In this document: positions 11,761 through 23,928 of the stretch, piece by piece
Layout of the letters: the number at the start of each line of letters is the position of its first letter
Position numbering within the stretch: position 1 is the first letter of the stretch
NCBI RefSeq assembly: GCF_902459465.1
Contig: NC_047075.1
Span: forward strand, 12,393,119-12,457,118
DNA: 64,000 bases
Source of the DNA: Asterias rubens
Taxonomy: Eukaryota > Echinodermata > Asteroidea > Forcipulatida > Asteriidae
Direction: 5' to 3'
Notes under the pieces: generated by a model
What the model was told of the DNA's origin: nothing
The model's database searches: none
What the model saw: the letters and a program-made list of their open reading frames with translations, nothing else
Position numbers and translations under genes: made by a program

Positions 11761-14460
11761 TTCAGTTTATGCACTTCAAATTTACCACAAACATGTACGT
11801 AAATGTATGTACATTTACATGTACATAGGCGATTCAGCGGTAACACGCGTTACGTTTTAGGGTGTCCTTCATTGTTCTCCGTTTTCTGGCTGCAAGACTA
11901 ATTTGATTTAAGTGTTCATCTTTTGTATTTTAATACATGAAACTCTAAGCTAGATCCCCATGTTCACACAAAAGTGAAAGATTAACTGGTGTAGCTGAGA
12001 GAGCTCTGCGAAAATCGGTAACACGCGTTTCGCTGAATGGAAAGGCCAAAAAAATACCAAACTTCATTTCAACTTTGTCCTAAAATTAACCAGTCTACAA
12101 CAAATTGGTTTCTATGGTCATCAAGTACTATGCTAAGGTTTATTATACCGGAATCAGGGGGGGGGGGGGGGGGGGGGGCGGACACGAAAAAGAAAAGGGC
12201 GCCATCAACGTTGATACTCGTCTCATTCGTGAGCCTGCCTTACACCAATGCACACACACACGGACGCACGCACGCAGTCAGGGCTCTGTCAAAAGCGAGC
12301 ATACCCAGGCTGTGTGTGTGTAGCCGTTATTGACATCGTGCAATACACGGTTCGTCACCCTGACTGCTTGGTATACCATACCAACACACACAGATTCCGG
12401 ACGCCGACTGGTCTACACATGAAACCGATAACGGAATTTACTATTTAATTCAAACGTTACATTTTGAAAATCATAAAAATCGATTGGGTAGAATGGGTGG
12501 ATTTTTAAAAAAAGCTTCACAATGTTAGAAAACCATATATTAAAAGAAGAACTTGAAAAATCTCAGGGGTAGAAATGGCCAATTTGTCACTTTCGTCACG
12601 TTTTGTGACACTGTTTTAGGGGTGTCGGAATTTTCGTTCAAAGCAACATTACACATTGACTAACGGTATGATGATGTTGCCCGGCTACGTGCCTGGTGTT
12701 GGAGGGACGGATGCATTTTCCAATTTTTTTTAATTCATTTTTGACAAATCTTTGCATTTACTTCCACTCCAAAAATATTACAAATAAACTATGCATATAT
12801 AATTGGTCAAATACTGCCTTACTTTTATCTAATTAAATCCATTCGTGTTAGAGCAGAAATTATTTACCCCTTTTTTTTAAATGGTACGTTCACACAGCGC
12901 CGCGGAAAGAATTGCGCAATATCGTGTCCGCCCCCCCCCCCTGACCGGAATAATAACAATAATCCAAGTGCTACATTTTTTAGTAAATTGCAAAATAGTC
13001 GGTAACACACGTTACGGTAACACGCCTTTCACTTTTTCCTGCTACATTGTTGATAAGTTATTTCAAGTATTGAGTTACAAATTCTCAAAATTATCAACCA
13101 ATATCAGTTGCACATCATATTTGAAGAGCAAAACAGTAAGCAGACCTTCTTATTTATTTATTTTTTTAGTTTCTCTACAGATCACAAAATTTGTAGTGCA
13201 TGCGATTGTTTACTACCACTGGTTCTCCAAGTTTCCTAATGATCTGATTCCTAAAATAAAATGTTTTGTCGTCTTTAAGACTTGGCCACTTCCAATTCCT
13301 TCCGGCAGGATGCATCACTGAAACACGAAAGTAATTTTCTTCACTTACTTCCATTACAAATGTACTTCACCAGGGAAATAATCCCCATCATATACCACTA
13401 GAAACCAACTCCCCCATGTATCTCAATGTTATTATTCACAAAATGGAAGTTCGCACAACACAACAATAAAATGAACATACATGTACATGTAATTATTTTA
13501 TTTTTGATGCACTTCGCGCGCGCTGCATGCAGAGCGTTGACCGTGTACTTTGAGAGAGGATGATTCACAGCGGCGTACGTGGAGTGTGTTGCCAAATTTG
13601 TCTAACATCAACTGCACGATTAAATTGCAAACAATACATCAACCTCGTAGACGTTGCGCCTTTGACTCGTTTTGTTGCTGCAGTGGTATTATGGGAGAAC
13701 GAGGTACGTGGGGGTACGTGGTTGAGACTTAGGGTCAGTACCCTATCCTTCCCTATCAGCCTTCAGGCACAGAGCCAAACAAGTTCATAAATTTTAAAAG
13801 CCAATCAAGGTTCAAATTTGTGTGTGAATAATTAACTCTTTCAGTCTTTCTCAAAAAAGACATTACTTCAAAGGGGGTTGTTTTTAACAATGTTTTATAA
13901 TACAAACTTTGCCGGTGCTCTTTACCAAGTATGTTTTCATGGTCATTATTTTTTGGATTAGTAACATACCGTCCCTTTAAAAATGGCAAAATGAAAATTG
14001 AAAGTAAGGTGAAATGGGACTCCACTGTAGGAATCAAAGGACTACACAAATTTTTGTAACAGTAGTATCAGTATTATGTGTCCCAATGAATTATTGCGTC
14101 CCAATGAATTATTGCATATCAAGTTCAGTTGCATACCTGATGGTTTTGGAAGCATGGGCTGTGAATGATTTGAAAATTGTCAAAAAGTGACATCAGTATT
14201 TCATGTTTCTTTTTCTGTGTATTATTACTATTTTATATGTTTAAAGAAGGGCTTCAAGGAAAACATCAGTTTTGTGATGTATAAATTGTTTAAGGTACAT
14301 GTGCAGTCCTTATATGAAAGACATGAACAAATTGGGAGGTTTTTACAAAAATTGCACTTGAAGAGAATCAAACACTCGTAGCATTTTATTAAATAATGAG
14401 AAAATAACAAAAACACTTTACCTTGAAGCCCCTCTTTAAGTTCACGTTTCAATATATTTG
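11761..14460. other. Non-coding, homopolymer-rich stretch
   Basis: No gene is recognisable. Features seen are a G run of about 20 bases at 12157-12178, CA/ACGC-rich sequence at 12248-12330, a C run near 12930 and a 20-base direct duplication (CCCAATGAATTATTG) at about 14080-14115. The word GGTAACACGCGTT recurs near 11840, 12015 and 13001 and may mark an old dispersed repeat. Confidence 0.4.
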
Positions 14461-14461
14461 T

Positions 14462-14690
14462 AGCCTATTTTTAGCGAAACAACTTATTTAAATGTATTCC
14501 ATGTCAGCATTATACACGTGTATGGTCACTGCAGCTAATAGTAAACCAAAGTTATACTCTTTTTTTTATGTTATATATTTGTGGCTTATTTATAGCGAAC
14601 AACTTATTTATGCATTCCATGTCAGCATTATACACGTGCATGGTCACTGCAGCTGATAGTATCAAACCAAAGTTATACTCATCCTTTTTT
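14462..14690. repeat. Tandem duplication, unit about 118 bp
   Basis: Two adjacent copies share CATGTCAGCATTATACACGTG, CATGGTCACTGCAGCT and ACCAAAGTTATACTC with a few differences. The sequence is non-coding. The following 1.3 kb (to about 15980) holds no gene I can support. An inverted pair around CTCAGCCAATTACGCGC / CGTGATTGGCTGAGG (about 15770 and 15880) may be a small MITE. Confidence 0.65.
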
Positions 14691-16059
14691 GTTATTTATT
14701 TTATATGTATAGAAAAATAATTATATTATTGTTTTATTGGTTGCCAAAACAGCTCAAGATTCCCAGCTGGATATAAGCATTGCTCGTGCAAAAGGGTTCT
14801 GCTTCTGTATGGCCCAAATTGTACTACTTGCTCAGGTATTAAATTTTGAAATCTACATGTATGTTCAAACTCTATTATGTTTTAATTGAACAACTGCAAA
14901 GTGTGTGTAAGTTTTGCACTAAGCAACAACAGGTATTTGTTTGTTAATAAAAACATGTTAAATTTTGTTTTAAATGCAATCTCCTTTCCATTTTTTGTAC
15001 CTAATCATAGTTCTGTATGTATTAATTTCATCGATTATAATGATTGGGCTCATCTACATGTAAAGGTGTTTAAGTTAATTTTTATACTACACATAAAGGA
15101 GAGAATGACATTTGGAAAAACATTAGATGCAGTGTGTATAATATGAAAATTTCAGGCAATTGATATTACAATCCAACAATTAGGTAACGAATTGAAGACA
15201 CCAAAAGCGCACCACATCACAAGGTGCAGCTTTGGTGTAAGACTTCTCTACAGATTATCCGCCATTTTGTTGACCATGGTTACCGGACCGACCAAAAAGC
15301 GATGATGTGCGTAGTAAAATGGCGGGCCGATCGAAGCGGCGCCCTCATCGCACGATCCCGAGTGCTATCCAGTCATTAAGACTTGATTTCAAGTCTGAGA
15401 ATGCATGCGGTTATTTATCTGCATCAGCCACACAAAATTGGGAGTATACTCTCCGCTTCCACACGTTAGTGACGTGTACACCGATTGGGGACCCCCACCC
15501 AAAACACGTGTGGGCCATTAATTTGGTCGGTCGGGTCTACAATCTCGAGCTCCGCGCATAGAGCAACTAGTAGTAGTACACAGATAGAGCGATCGGCCGG
15601 AAATGGGTCTGCTGCCATCATCAAGTAACGAGTTGGCCGTAATCGTACTCGGGCGGTAAACGCAGGTTCCCAGTTGGGATAATAATCTTATTCAGGCTCG
15701 GATCGTCCAAGAAATACGCATGGAAATGCCGCGTTTTTTTTCTGTACATCAAAATTGCCACAGGACCGATCTCAGCCAATTACGCGCAGTTTGCTTTGTG
15801 CATACCACGTGTGTCTGGTACGCTGTGTTGTGATGTGCGAGGCATGGTAGTCGACGTCAGCATACAAATTGTCTGCGTGATTGGCTGAGGTTGTGAACTG
15901 TGGTAATTTCGGTGTACAGAAAACAAATTTGTGCAAAAGTCGAGTGGTCGAGGGGTTTTTAGAACAACCACTCTGCATCGTCTATCATGGACACCACCAT
16001 GGGTGTAGGGTCCTTTGATTTCTAAACTCAGAGGTTTCCTCATTAGGAAGTAACAGGTT

Positions 16060-16678
16060 TGTTGTTGTTGATGCCTTATAGATTCTGTTTTTGCTACATC
16101 CTTGTAGTTGTTGCTAGCTTTTGCCCACTCTTTGAAGGGCTTGTGTTTTCCTTCTTTACACATGCAGGAGTACTGCAACAGTGGTCCAAGGAGCCGTATC
16201 AGTCGGGGGTAATGAATTACATGGTGATGCTTCGGTATTTCAAGTTAATCAACCCAAATAAAGCTAATGAACCTGATGAAATACGGGGAAGAACTCTCAA
16301 ATGCTGTGCACGACAACTCGCAATGCCATATAGAGAGTTGTTTCAGATATCAGTTGATCAACAAGCATTGCCACTATGCTGGAAAACAGCTATCATAACA
16401 CCAGTCGCTAAAAAACCACATGCGTCGGAAAACAATGACTACCGCCCTGTAGCAATTATATCTGTGGTGATGAAACGCTTGGAGCAGATTATTCTACATA
16501 ACCTCATCCAGCCTATTCAGGAGAAATTCGACATCTACCAGTTTGCATACCAGCCCAATAAATCAGTCCAGGATACTGTTCTGAGTTCCACGCACGAAAT
16601 CTACCAGCAGTGCTATGCAAGGGCTCTGTTTATTGACTTCTCATCGGCTTTCAATACGATACAATCAACTTTGTTACT
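16060..16678 (+). pseudogene. LINE reverse transcriptase, N-terminal part (split gene, first half)
   Basis: From about 16230 the frame reads the fingers and palm start of a CR1/Rex1-type reverse transcriptase: 'PDEIRGRTLK', 'WKTAIITPVAKK', 'NDYRPVAIISVVMKRLE', 'FAYQPNKSVQD' and the first catalytic-region motif 'LFIDFSSAFNTI'. It breaks off at 16678 where a P element begins. The missing part of the same protein resumes at 28489 in the correct frame. The first ATG in the frame is upstream of homology, so the real 5' end of the element is not defined. No endonuclease domain is visible upstream, so the element is probably 5'-truncated. Confidence 0.85.
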
Positions 16679-16686
16679 GGAGAAAC
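16679..16686. repeat. Left target-site duplication of the P element (GGAGAAAC)
   Basis: The 8 bases directly outside the left TIR recur outside the right TIR. Removing the element and one copy joins the two halves of the LINE reverse transcriptase in frame. Confidence 0.8.
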
Positions 16687-16717
16687 CAAAGATACTATAA
16701 AAGGAAGATAGGACACT
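16687..16717 (+). repeat. P element left terminal inverted repeat, 31 bp
   Basis: Perfect complement of 28451-28481. The length equals the canonical P-element TIR. Confidence 0.9.
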
Positions 16718-17116
16718 GAGTGCGCAACCGTGAAACGCAAAATGGCGGGAGCATGGAAGGGCGCCCGCTATTGTCGGGCAAGTAAAACCAAAGTCGGCTC
16801 TGCGCGCTACAATGCACTCTATGGCTATGGAAAACTTGCAACCAATAGGCGCTAGCTCAGCACAGCAAACATGTCACTATGGTGCTCTGCCGTAAATTGT
16901 GTGAACAATTCACAACGGAATAGTAATCTTCACTATTACAGATTTCCAAAAAGCAAAGAAAGGTAAGGCGAACTTTATGGCAGAACATTTTGATGTAATA
17001 ATGACATTAACATCAACATCGTCCAGGCAGAAATTGGCAGAAATTGGCAATGATTGACTGGAGTTGTTTTCTGCAAAATGTTATTAATGTTTACACAGAA
17101 AGGCATGATTAATTAT

Positions 17117-17120
17117 TATA
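17117..17120. repeat. Target-site duplication TATA of the RAG1N-like element (left)
   Basis: TATA precedes CACGGCTG at 17121 and follows CAGCCGTG at 23929-23932. Because TATA is a palindrome the boundary can also be read as TATTA (5 bp, 17114-17118 and 23931-23935) with ends starting TACACGG. Confidence 0.7.
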
Positions 17121-17136
17121 CACGGCTGTTTCACAC
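17121..17136 (+). repeat. RAG1N-like element, left terminal inverted repeat
   Basis: CACGGCTGTTTCACAC. It matches the complement of 23913-23928 with one mismatch at position 15. Confidence 0.85.
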
Positions 17137-17906
17137 GCTATGCAATGCGCGCTATCTAAGTCATGCAGTTTGTTTGTTGTGCTTTTCGATATTTACTCCA
17201 CTTACGTTAACAAACGTACATTGGTAGGTAGCCATTGCGCAACCAACCGTACGCTACTCGCCGCATACACGACAGTAAAAGTTGTCAAATTGTCCGTTTT
17301 TCTCGTTGCCTTGAACTCTTTTAGGCCTGTAATCCTTCGTAATGAGTTTCCCAGTCAGATTCTACGGAATATTTCTTATAATTGTCACAATATTTCGAGG
17401 TTTAAGTATTTTTGTGGTGCTTTTTCGATCATAGGTTAAATCCACGGGAAAAAAACTTGCTCCAGTAAATCTTGAAATGTCATCAAGTTGAGCATAGTCA
17501 GCAAATTTAATCACTACCACTGTATTACTACATAAATTTGACATAATAAAATACTTACTCGGACTTTGGGACATTGGGTAATAATTTAGAAATCATTCGT
17601 GAAAAACGTAAACATTGAGCATCCCACAACGCAGTTTTGACGAACCATGCACATCAAACAACTTTGCTCGCTGGTTAACAAAGGCATCAACTGCGGTACA
17701 ACACACACTACGCGCATGGTACCAGTTATTTTGCCGTGAGAAGCGCGGGGGTATTGAATATTACAGTACAGTACATTGTATACAGTTTTGTTTATTTGTT
17801 GTGATTATGTTACGGTCTTCCGTGAAGAGAGCTGACAACAATTAAAATGCTACAAAGACTTCAGTTCATTTTAAGTGCTTCATAATGATTTATTGCTCTT
17901 TCAAAC

Positions 17907-20900
17907 ATGAGTTTCAAATTCCACCAGTTAGGATTAACAAAAATATGTAGGGTATGTACAAATCGAGTAAAAACATCAACAAGAAAACCAACAGTCTGCA
18001 AAGAATTCGTTAAGGAAATTAAACTGTATTTGATGTATGTACATGGGCTGACACTCCTGATCAACACCCTCATCATCTTTGTGAACTATGTGCGAGGAAG
18101 GTTCGTCACCAGAGAGCTGGTACTCGTGATTACGGTTTTAAGATTACTTCATTAACACAGCGGATTCAGAAAGACTGGCAAAAACATCTAAGGACAGGGT
18201 CATGTGATGTGTGTGAACTACTCCAAAAACAATCGCAAGGAGGTCCCAAACCATCATCAACCAAACCCAAAAGAGGACAACCCGTAAAAGTCAACGCCCA
18301 ACAGATAATTCTTCCATATGACTGTTCATCGGAAAATATTTTCTGCTTTCTGCAAATGCCAACGGCTACCTTCCATCAGCAGGTCTCAGCCAGCATAGAA
18401 ATTATCGGACATATTGAACAAAGTCTGTTTACATGTGCCATTTGCCTGTGTATTTTAAGCAGACCCTGTGTACAGACACCGTGCCAGCATAATTATTGTG
18501 CAGTATGTTTGTCAGCTTACTTTACACATCACAAATTAACTGAGCTTAACTGCCCAATATGTATGAAACTGGTCAACTTCAACAAAGTAACAGCAAGTCC
18601 AAGGGTTCTTTGTGTTCAGCTTGACAGCTTGGATGTTGCATGTAACAAATGCAGCCAAATTGGCAACATCCACAAAGTTGTGGGTCACACTTGTGAAGTG
18701 ACTGTTGATGTTCGGCCGAGAGTGACCATAGTAAAACATTCAAAAGTTATCGAGTCCCAGGCGAAAAGCACAAAAACTTTTAGCACCAGAGTAACCGATG
18801 CTGCAAGGCTGCTAAAATCCCTTGCTAACGATCACCAACAGGGCAATCCCATTCCCCATGAAATAGAGCAAGCCGCTGATAAATGGACTTGGATCAAGCT
18901 GAACGAACACAAAGAGAACAAGGCTTATCTTCACACTGGTGGAAGAGTAAGTAATAAATTGTTATTGTTTTAAAGAAAATATTCCTAGTCAATAACCAAA
19001 CTTCAAAACTAAAATATATTTTTAACAGTAAAAGCAGGCTTAACTTTTTTTTAATAAAAATTGTATGTACAGATAAGAAGGAACTTGTCACGTTTACAAA
19101 ATTTCTTTTGAAGAATATTTTAAACATTTCGAAACAGGTTTGTTAACTGAACATCATGATTGATTTACTTGATAATGTACATGTAAGTCATTATAATATT
19201 GCACAAGTTGCTCCCAAAACATTTCAATTTAAGTTAACAAAACTAAATGTACAATAAACATATGATACGTGTTTTACAAACATTGCTAACCAGAATTGAT
19301 AAAACATTTAACATTACAAAAATTTAAAAAATTTAAAGAATTACAAATGATTTAAATTGTATTTTCCAGCCTGCGTTAGTTCAGAAAGTGACAAAGATAA
19401 CCGAGTTAGAGTCTGCTACCAAGAGTACATCTGATACTGGGCAGAGTACGATGTCAACGAATCAAGCATTAGCTATGATGCGTGACTGCCATCTTGCATG
19501 GGACCAGCTTCGAAAGCTGAAAAGGTACATTTGTTTTGTTGGAAATTTATTACTTGTTTTAAGACTATTTGAGTTAATATGCATCATTTTTGTAATGCTT
19601 TCCGCAATCTCCAATTACACTCTTTGATCACCGACTTAATGTACAATTTGAAATATAAGAACAAGTTAGTATTGTTATGTTTGTATTTTTTGTACAGGTA
19701 TATCCCTAAAGGCTTCACAATTTCATCAGAAAGAAAAATGAGAAAGCAACAAGACATCTTCATCAAGGATAACCTGTGTGGGGAAATGATCAAGCTTGTG
19801 TTTCCTTCCACCAAGGCAGATGGCATCAATGGCTTTGAAACGAAAGAAACCCCTTTTGTTTATATCAACAACCTGCCTTCCCTAATTTTGGACTACCTTG
19901 ACCGCCTTGACAGGTACATGTACTTATAGGTACAATTTAAGCTGTGCAAATACATTGTATGCTTGACAATGTTTTTAAATAACAAGTTTGAATTTTATTA
20001 TCAATAGTGCTGGGCTTTTGGTGTGGCATGATGGAGTTATTCCGAAGGATGAAGTCTGGTTGAAAATTGGCGGGGACAAGGGAGGGACATCTTTTAAGAT
20101 GAACTTCCAGATAGTGAATGTGTCTCATCCAAATTCACTCAGCAACACAATTGTGTTCATTGTTTTTGAGGGAAGTGATTCCCTCGTCAATTTGCAATGT
20201 ACACTCCCCAAACTCATGAGACAGATAGCTGACTTGGCAACAGTAAAGTGGAGGTGAGATGTGTACTTTAACCTGTGATTTTACTATAAATAAGTTAAAT
20301 AAGTTACATGTAACATTTTCTATGAGATGAAATATGCAAAAAATTCACCTTTTTTACCCCTTTGTTTTCTTTGGGTGGCAATCGCTTTTGCAGAGACAAG
20401 TCCTTTCGACTTCTATGTTTTGGAGATTACGAGCTCTTGAACAAGACTTACGGCCTTTGTGGTTGCAACGGTAAGTACATGTACATTTCTGGTTAATAAT
20501 AATAAAATCATGACTTTTATAATTGTGAAAAAAATAATGTAGATTTTAAATTAATTTTAAATTTTTTGTTGCATCGTTACAGCTCGTTACTGTTGCATTT
20601 ATTGCAAAGCATCCAAAGAAATGATGCAAAAACCCCTAGCTGAACGTGGACTATCCCCTGCACGATCATTGAATGATATTAAAGCCAACCACCAACACTT
20701 TCTCAAAAGTGGTGCCAAAAGGAGTCAAGCCAAAGATATTTCCTTCAGTGTTGTCAGTGAGCCGCTTATCCCCATAGAAGTTGATCATGTAAGTCAAATG
20801 TAACTTAATTAACTTTTATAAGGGGATGTGTTGTGATCAAAGCAGGTCTGTTGCTGTACATGGGATTATCAACTCACCAGTTACAGCACCGACACGCACA

Positions 20901-22607
20901 CTCTCTGCTTGAAAAGCTAACAATTCCATGTAGAGTCACAGGCCTGCTTTGTTACTATTTAATGACTTACCGGTACTAGTTTGCATGTTTATATACATGT
21001 ACACATGTATACCTCTTTTGGGAAAGTATGCAACTTTTATGTACATGTTCTTCTATCATTAGGTTATACTTCCCAGTCTTCACATCTCACTTGGAGTTTT
21101 TAAGAAGCTCTTTGACCTGTTTGAGAGTGACTGCCACAGATTAGACGAGCACCTCTTCAAGTTGCGAGCTCAAGTGGAAGATGAGGATGAAGATGAGGAT
21201 GAAGATGAACATCGCGACACTAACTTTGATGTGCAAATTGCCACTTCTGTTAAGCAGCGAAACCACATTGCTCAACAACTGACGAAGAAAAAATCACGCC
21301 TTGAAGAACTCGAGGATGATCTACCCCTGTATGTACTCCAGCACACTGAGCAGCAAGATGTGGATGCTGAATTCCGTCAGATGGCAACTGAGACATATCA
21401 GTTGAGAGTTGATGTACATGGCCTGGTGAGTTTGCCATGTAAAACACAATGCAGTCTCAAAATTCTTGGAATAATGTTGCAATTTTTCTCTCTTGATTTG
21501 CAGTTGCTCCGTGTTCATGAATTTAGCATGCAAACTTATTGCGTCCATTTGTTTTTCACAGGAAATCGAAATGAATCATGCTGACCTTGCCTATGGAACT
21601 GGTCCTGTTGTCAGCTCCTTGGACAAAGTTTTGTCAACGTTTCATGTTCAGCGACAGGCCTACCACGGAAAGTCATTTGTGGGCAACCATGTTCATCGAT
21701 GCTGCACTGTAAGTACCAACAATATGCATTAAATCACGAGGGCCATCTCGCAAACTCCAAACAAAGTTCAGTTAAATTTATAAACAAAAGCTGCATTTTC
21801 CAAGTCATTTTTGAAGTCATTGAAGCATTAACTGCGGCTCCAATGAAGGTCATGCTGGAAAATATGACGGATGATGTTCCTCTTGCAGCCCACGAACGAC
21901 TTCTCAGGGAATCTGCGAACATAAAGAAAAAGTACAGTGACATATTTCTTAAGTTCGCAGATGTACATCATGGCATCAACCATGCGAGGGCCATCTCACC
22001 ACAAGAAATTAATCAGATTGGTAATCTTTGTTTTATATTCTGCTTTGAAAAAATATACGTTGGTTTTATATATTTCCTGCACTTAGTTTTATAGTGAGAA
22101 TTTTTTTCTGAGCCAACTTTGTAACAAATTCACACAAGACAAGTGGGCTATAGATGGCATGGAACAATCTGCCGGCTGGATAATCTTTGTGAAAAGTTAA
22201 CTGGTGTCACCAACTTCATAATTTTCACTTTCAGTCTTACACTTTGATTGTTATGATAGATAATTACCACTTACCTTTTTGTGTTTGTGCTAAATGTAGA
22301 TATCTGCATCAAAGAATTCCTGAAGTCATTCCGTGCATCATTCCCAAGCTCCAACATCTCACCAAAGCTCCATCTTTTGGAAGATCATGCCGTCGAGCAG
22401 CTGAGATAATTCCGGGTAGGATTCGGCCTGCTAAATGAACAAGGTGGTGAGCTGATACACACAGACTTCAACAGAACTGGACGAGTGGTGCAATGAATGA
22501 GGGATCCCCTTCAACGACTGATGGCTGTCATGAGAAGACACCTTGTGGGCACAACACCAGAAGTGCAGACAAACATCGCCAAAACCTCCAGAAAGCATGA
22601 ATATTAA
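17907..22607 (+). pseudogene. RAG1-N-like RING transposase gene, ten exons, four lesions
   Basis: Exons I read: 17907-18946, 19370-19524, 19698-19913, 20008-20253, 20394-20470, 20583-20788, 21063-21425, 21562-21708, 21804-22020 and 22300-22607. They have GT donors, AG acceptors and matching phases. They total 2,975 nt, one short of 992 codons (vertebrate RAG1 has about 1,040 residues). Exon 1 holds 'KICRVC', then 'HLCELCARKV' and 'CDVC' as in the RAG1 N-terminal zinc region. A C3HC4 RING follows (18432-18566: CAIC, CQH, CAVC, CPIC), then C-x2-C...H...C, the order of the RAG1 RING/ZDD. Downstream are 'KIGGDKGGTSFKM', 'FEGSDSLVNL', 'FGDYELL', 'CCIYC', an acidic run, and 'GLLNEQGGELIH', which I liken to the RAG1 region around its catalytic Glu. 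Lesions: one base lost near 18030, acceptor AG to AA at 21802-21803, TAA at 22407, TGA at 22494. The product would be nuclear and DNA-binding by family analogy. Confidence 0.85.
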
Positions 22608-22800
22608 AGACAAAATTATAAATTAGTGATGCCAATATTGACCTGCATGTGAACAGCAAACAAACAACAACTAACATGTGCCGAGTGATAATTAATGTTA
22701 AGTAAGAAGTCTTTTCGTACAAAAAATACAACATTCAAAAACAAGATCCTATTCATTATTCTTGGTAATTAAATCCTATCATCTATCAGCCAACAACAGC

Positions 22801-22980
22801 TAAAGCCCGGTTCATACTTCCTGCAAATGCGAAGCGAATTTGACGTCACAACCCTCCTTTCGCAGCTTTATTCATAAGTGAGTCAAACAGAGTTCAACTG
22901 CGGCGAATTGTTCATTGCGAATGCATTGTGACAACATTCGCTTCGCAATTGCATTCGCAGGTAGTATGAACCAGGCTTTA
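22801..22980. mobile_element. 180-bp MITE nested in the RAG1N-like element
   Basis: The left end TAAAGCCCGGTTCATACT and the complement of the right end TAAAGCCTGGTTCATACT match with one change, and the match continues through 'CCTGC.AATGC' to about 40 bases. The interior is non-coding. The ends resemble PIF/Harbinger-type MITEs (inference). The flanking TAA/TTA does not give a clean duplication. Confidence 0.8.
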
Positions 22981-23912
22981 TTATGCTTCAATTCAACTGA
23001 AAAACATCGCAACAACTTCTTTCCGAAATAAAATAAAACTAATGGACCGTCAGAAAGTGTCAATTTATTTTCTTGAGTTTTTGTTTATAATTAATAAAAT
23101 AAATATATTATAATTTTTGATAAATTAAGTTTAAATTTTAAATTTAATTAAAATAATTATTTTATTACATAAGTGTCCTGTAAACACAGCACAGTAATTG
23201 CTTTGGCCATGAATTGCAATATATAATATGTAACAATTACCCACCCCATCTACCCATCTACCTATCTTTATCCATGATCCCATCAACAGACAAAAAAGAA
23301 GTAGGCCTACGTTTACTCGGTTTGTTTTAGGCCAAACGTGTGTATACTGTGTATGTATGTACCAACTGTACATACATGTAGTTTACACACGAAACATGAT
23401 TCCCACGTGTGCATGTACAAAAAAACGCCAAAAAAATCACAAAAGTTAGATGACGGTTTGCTAATTAAAACCAAATGTCCCAAACTTACCTTTCACATAT
23501 CCACTTGAAAAGGTCATTAGATGACAGACTTGCTTGAAGATAGCAACAACAAATGCTCAGGCTTTTTTAAAACGATACAAATATCACGTCGTTTTTCACA
23601 TCAGAGCAAGCCACATTTCGCGGCGCCTGGCCGCACACATCGGACTTTTCGAAGTAGTCTCTACGTCAAGAAGTTCAGCGAACAAGCCCACTGAGATTGA
23701 AAAAGACTGTAGCACACGTAACTCAGACAATCCCAAACAAAAATAAACGACTTGACAGTCATAGCCAATAAACGAACAGAATTTGCAGTACGTCACGACA
23801 TCGACAACTGGCGAGTTTTAGCTTCAGTCCTTTAAATAAACAATGACGTCACGCGTTTTGACAAGCAAACCGCGCTAAGCAATAATAACCGCAAGAGGGC
23901 GCACTTTTTTTT

Positions 23913-23928
23913 GCGTGAAACAGCCGTG
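23913..23928 (-). repeat. RAG1N-like element, right terminal inverted repeat
   Basis: It ends GTGAAACAGCCGTG, the complement of the left end, followed by TATA at 23929-23932. Confidence 0.85.

Larger units (their letters stand above)
17121..23928 (+). mobile_element. DNA transposon with RAG1-like N-terminal gene (N-RAG-TP / Chapaev-like)
   Basis: The ends are CACGGCTGTTTCAC plus one mismatched base and a C, in inverted orientation at 17121-17136 and 23913-23928. They are flanked by TATA on both sides. The element (6,808 bp) sits in intron 1 of the P transposase, same strand, and holds a ten-exon gene (17907-22607) plus a MITE (22801-22980). Ends that start with CAC and a 4-bp duplication are what I recall for Chapaev (CMC superfamily) elements. 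RAG1-like N-terminal proteins on transposons were reported as N-RAG-TP in Aplysia and other invertebrates. Superfamily assignment is inference. The structure (TIR, TSD, gene) is seen. Confidence 0.85.

Noticed and set aside
17907..22607. A functional RAG1 or RAG-locus gene of the host
   Set aside because: The gene lies between transposon ends with a duplication, has two stops, a broken acceptor and a frameshift, and no RAG2-like partner (kelch repeats) is visible nearby.
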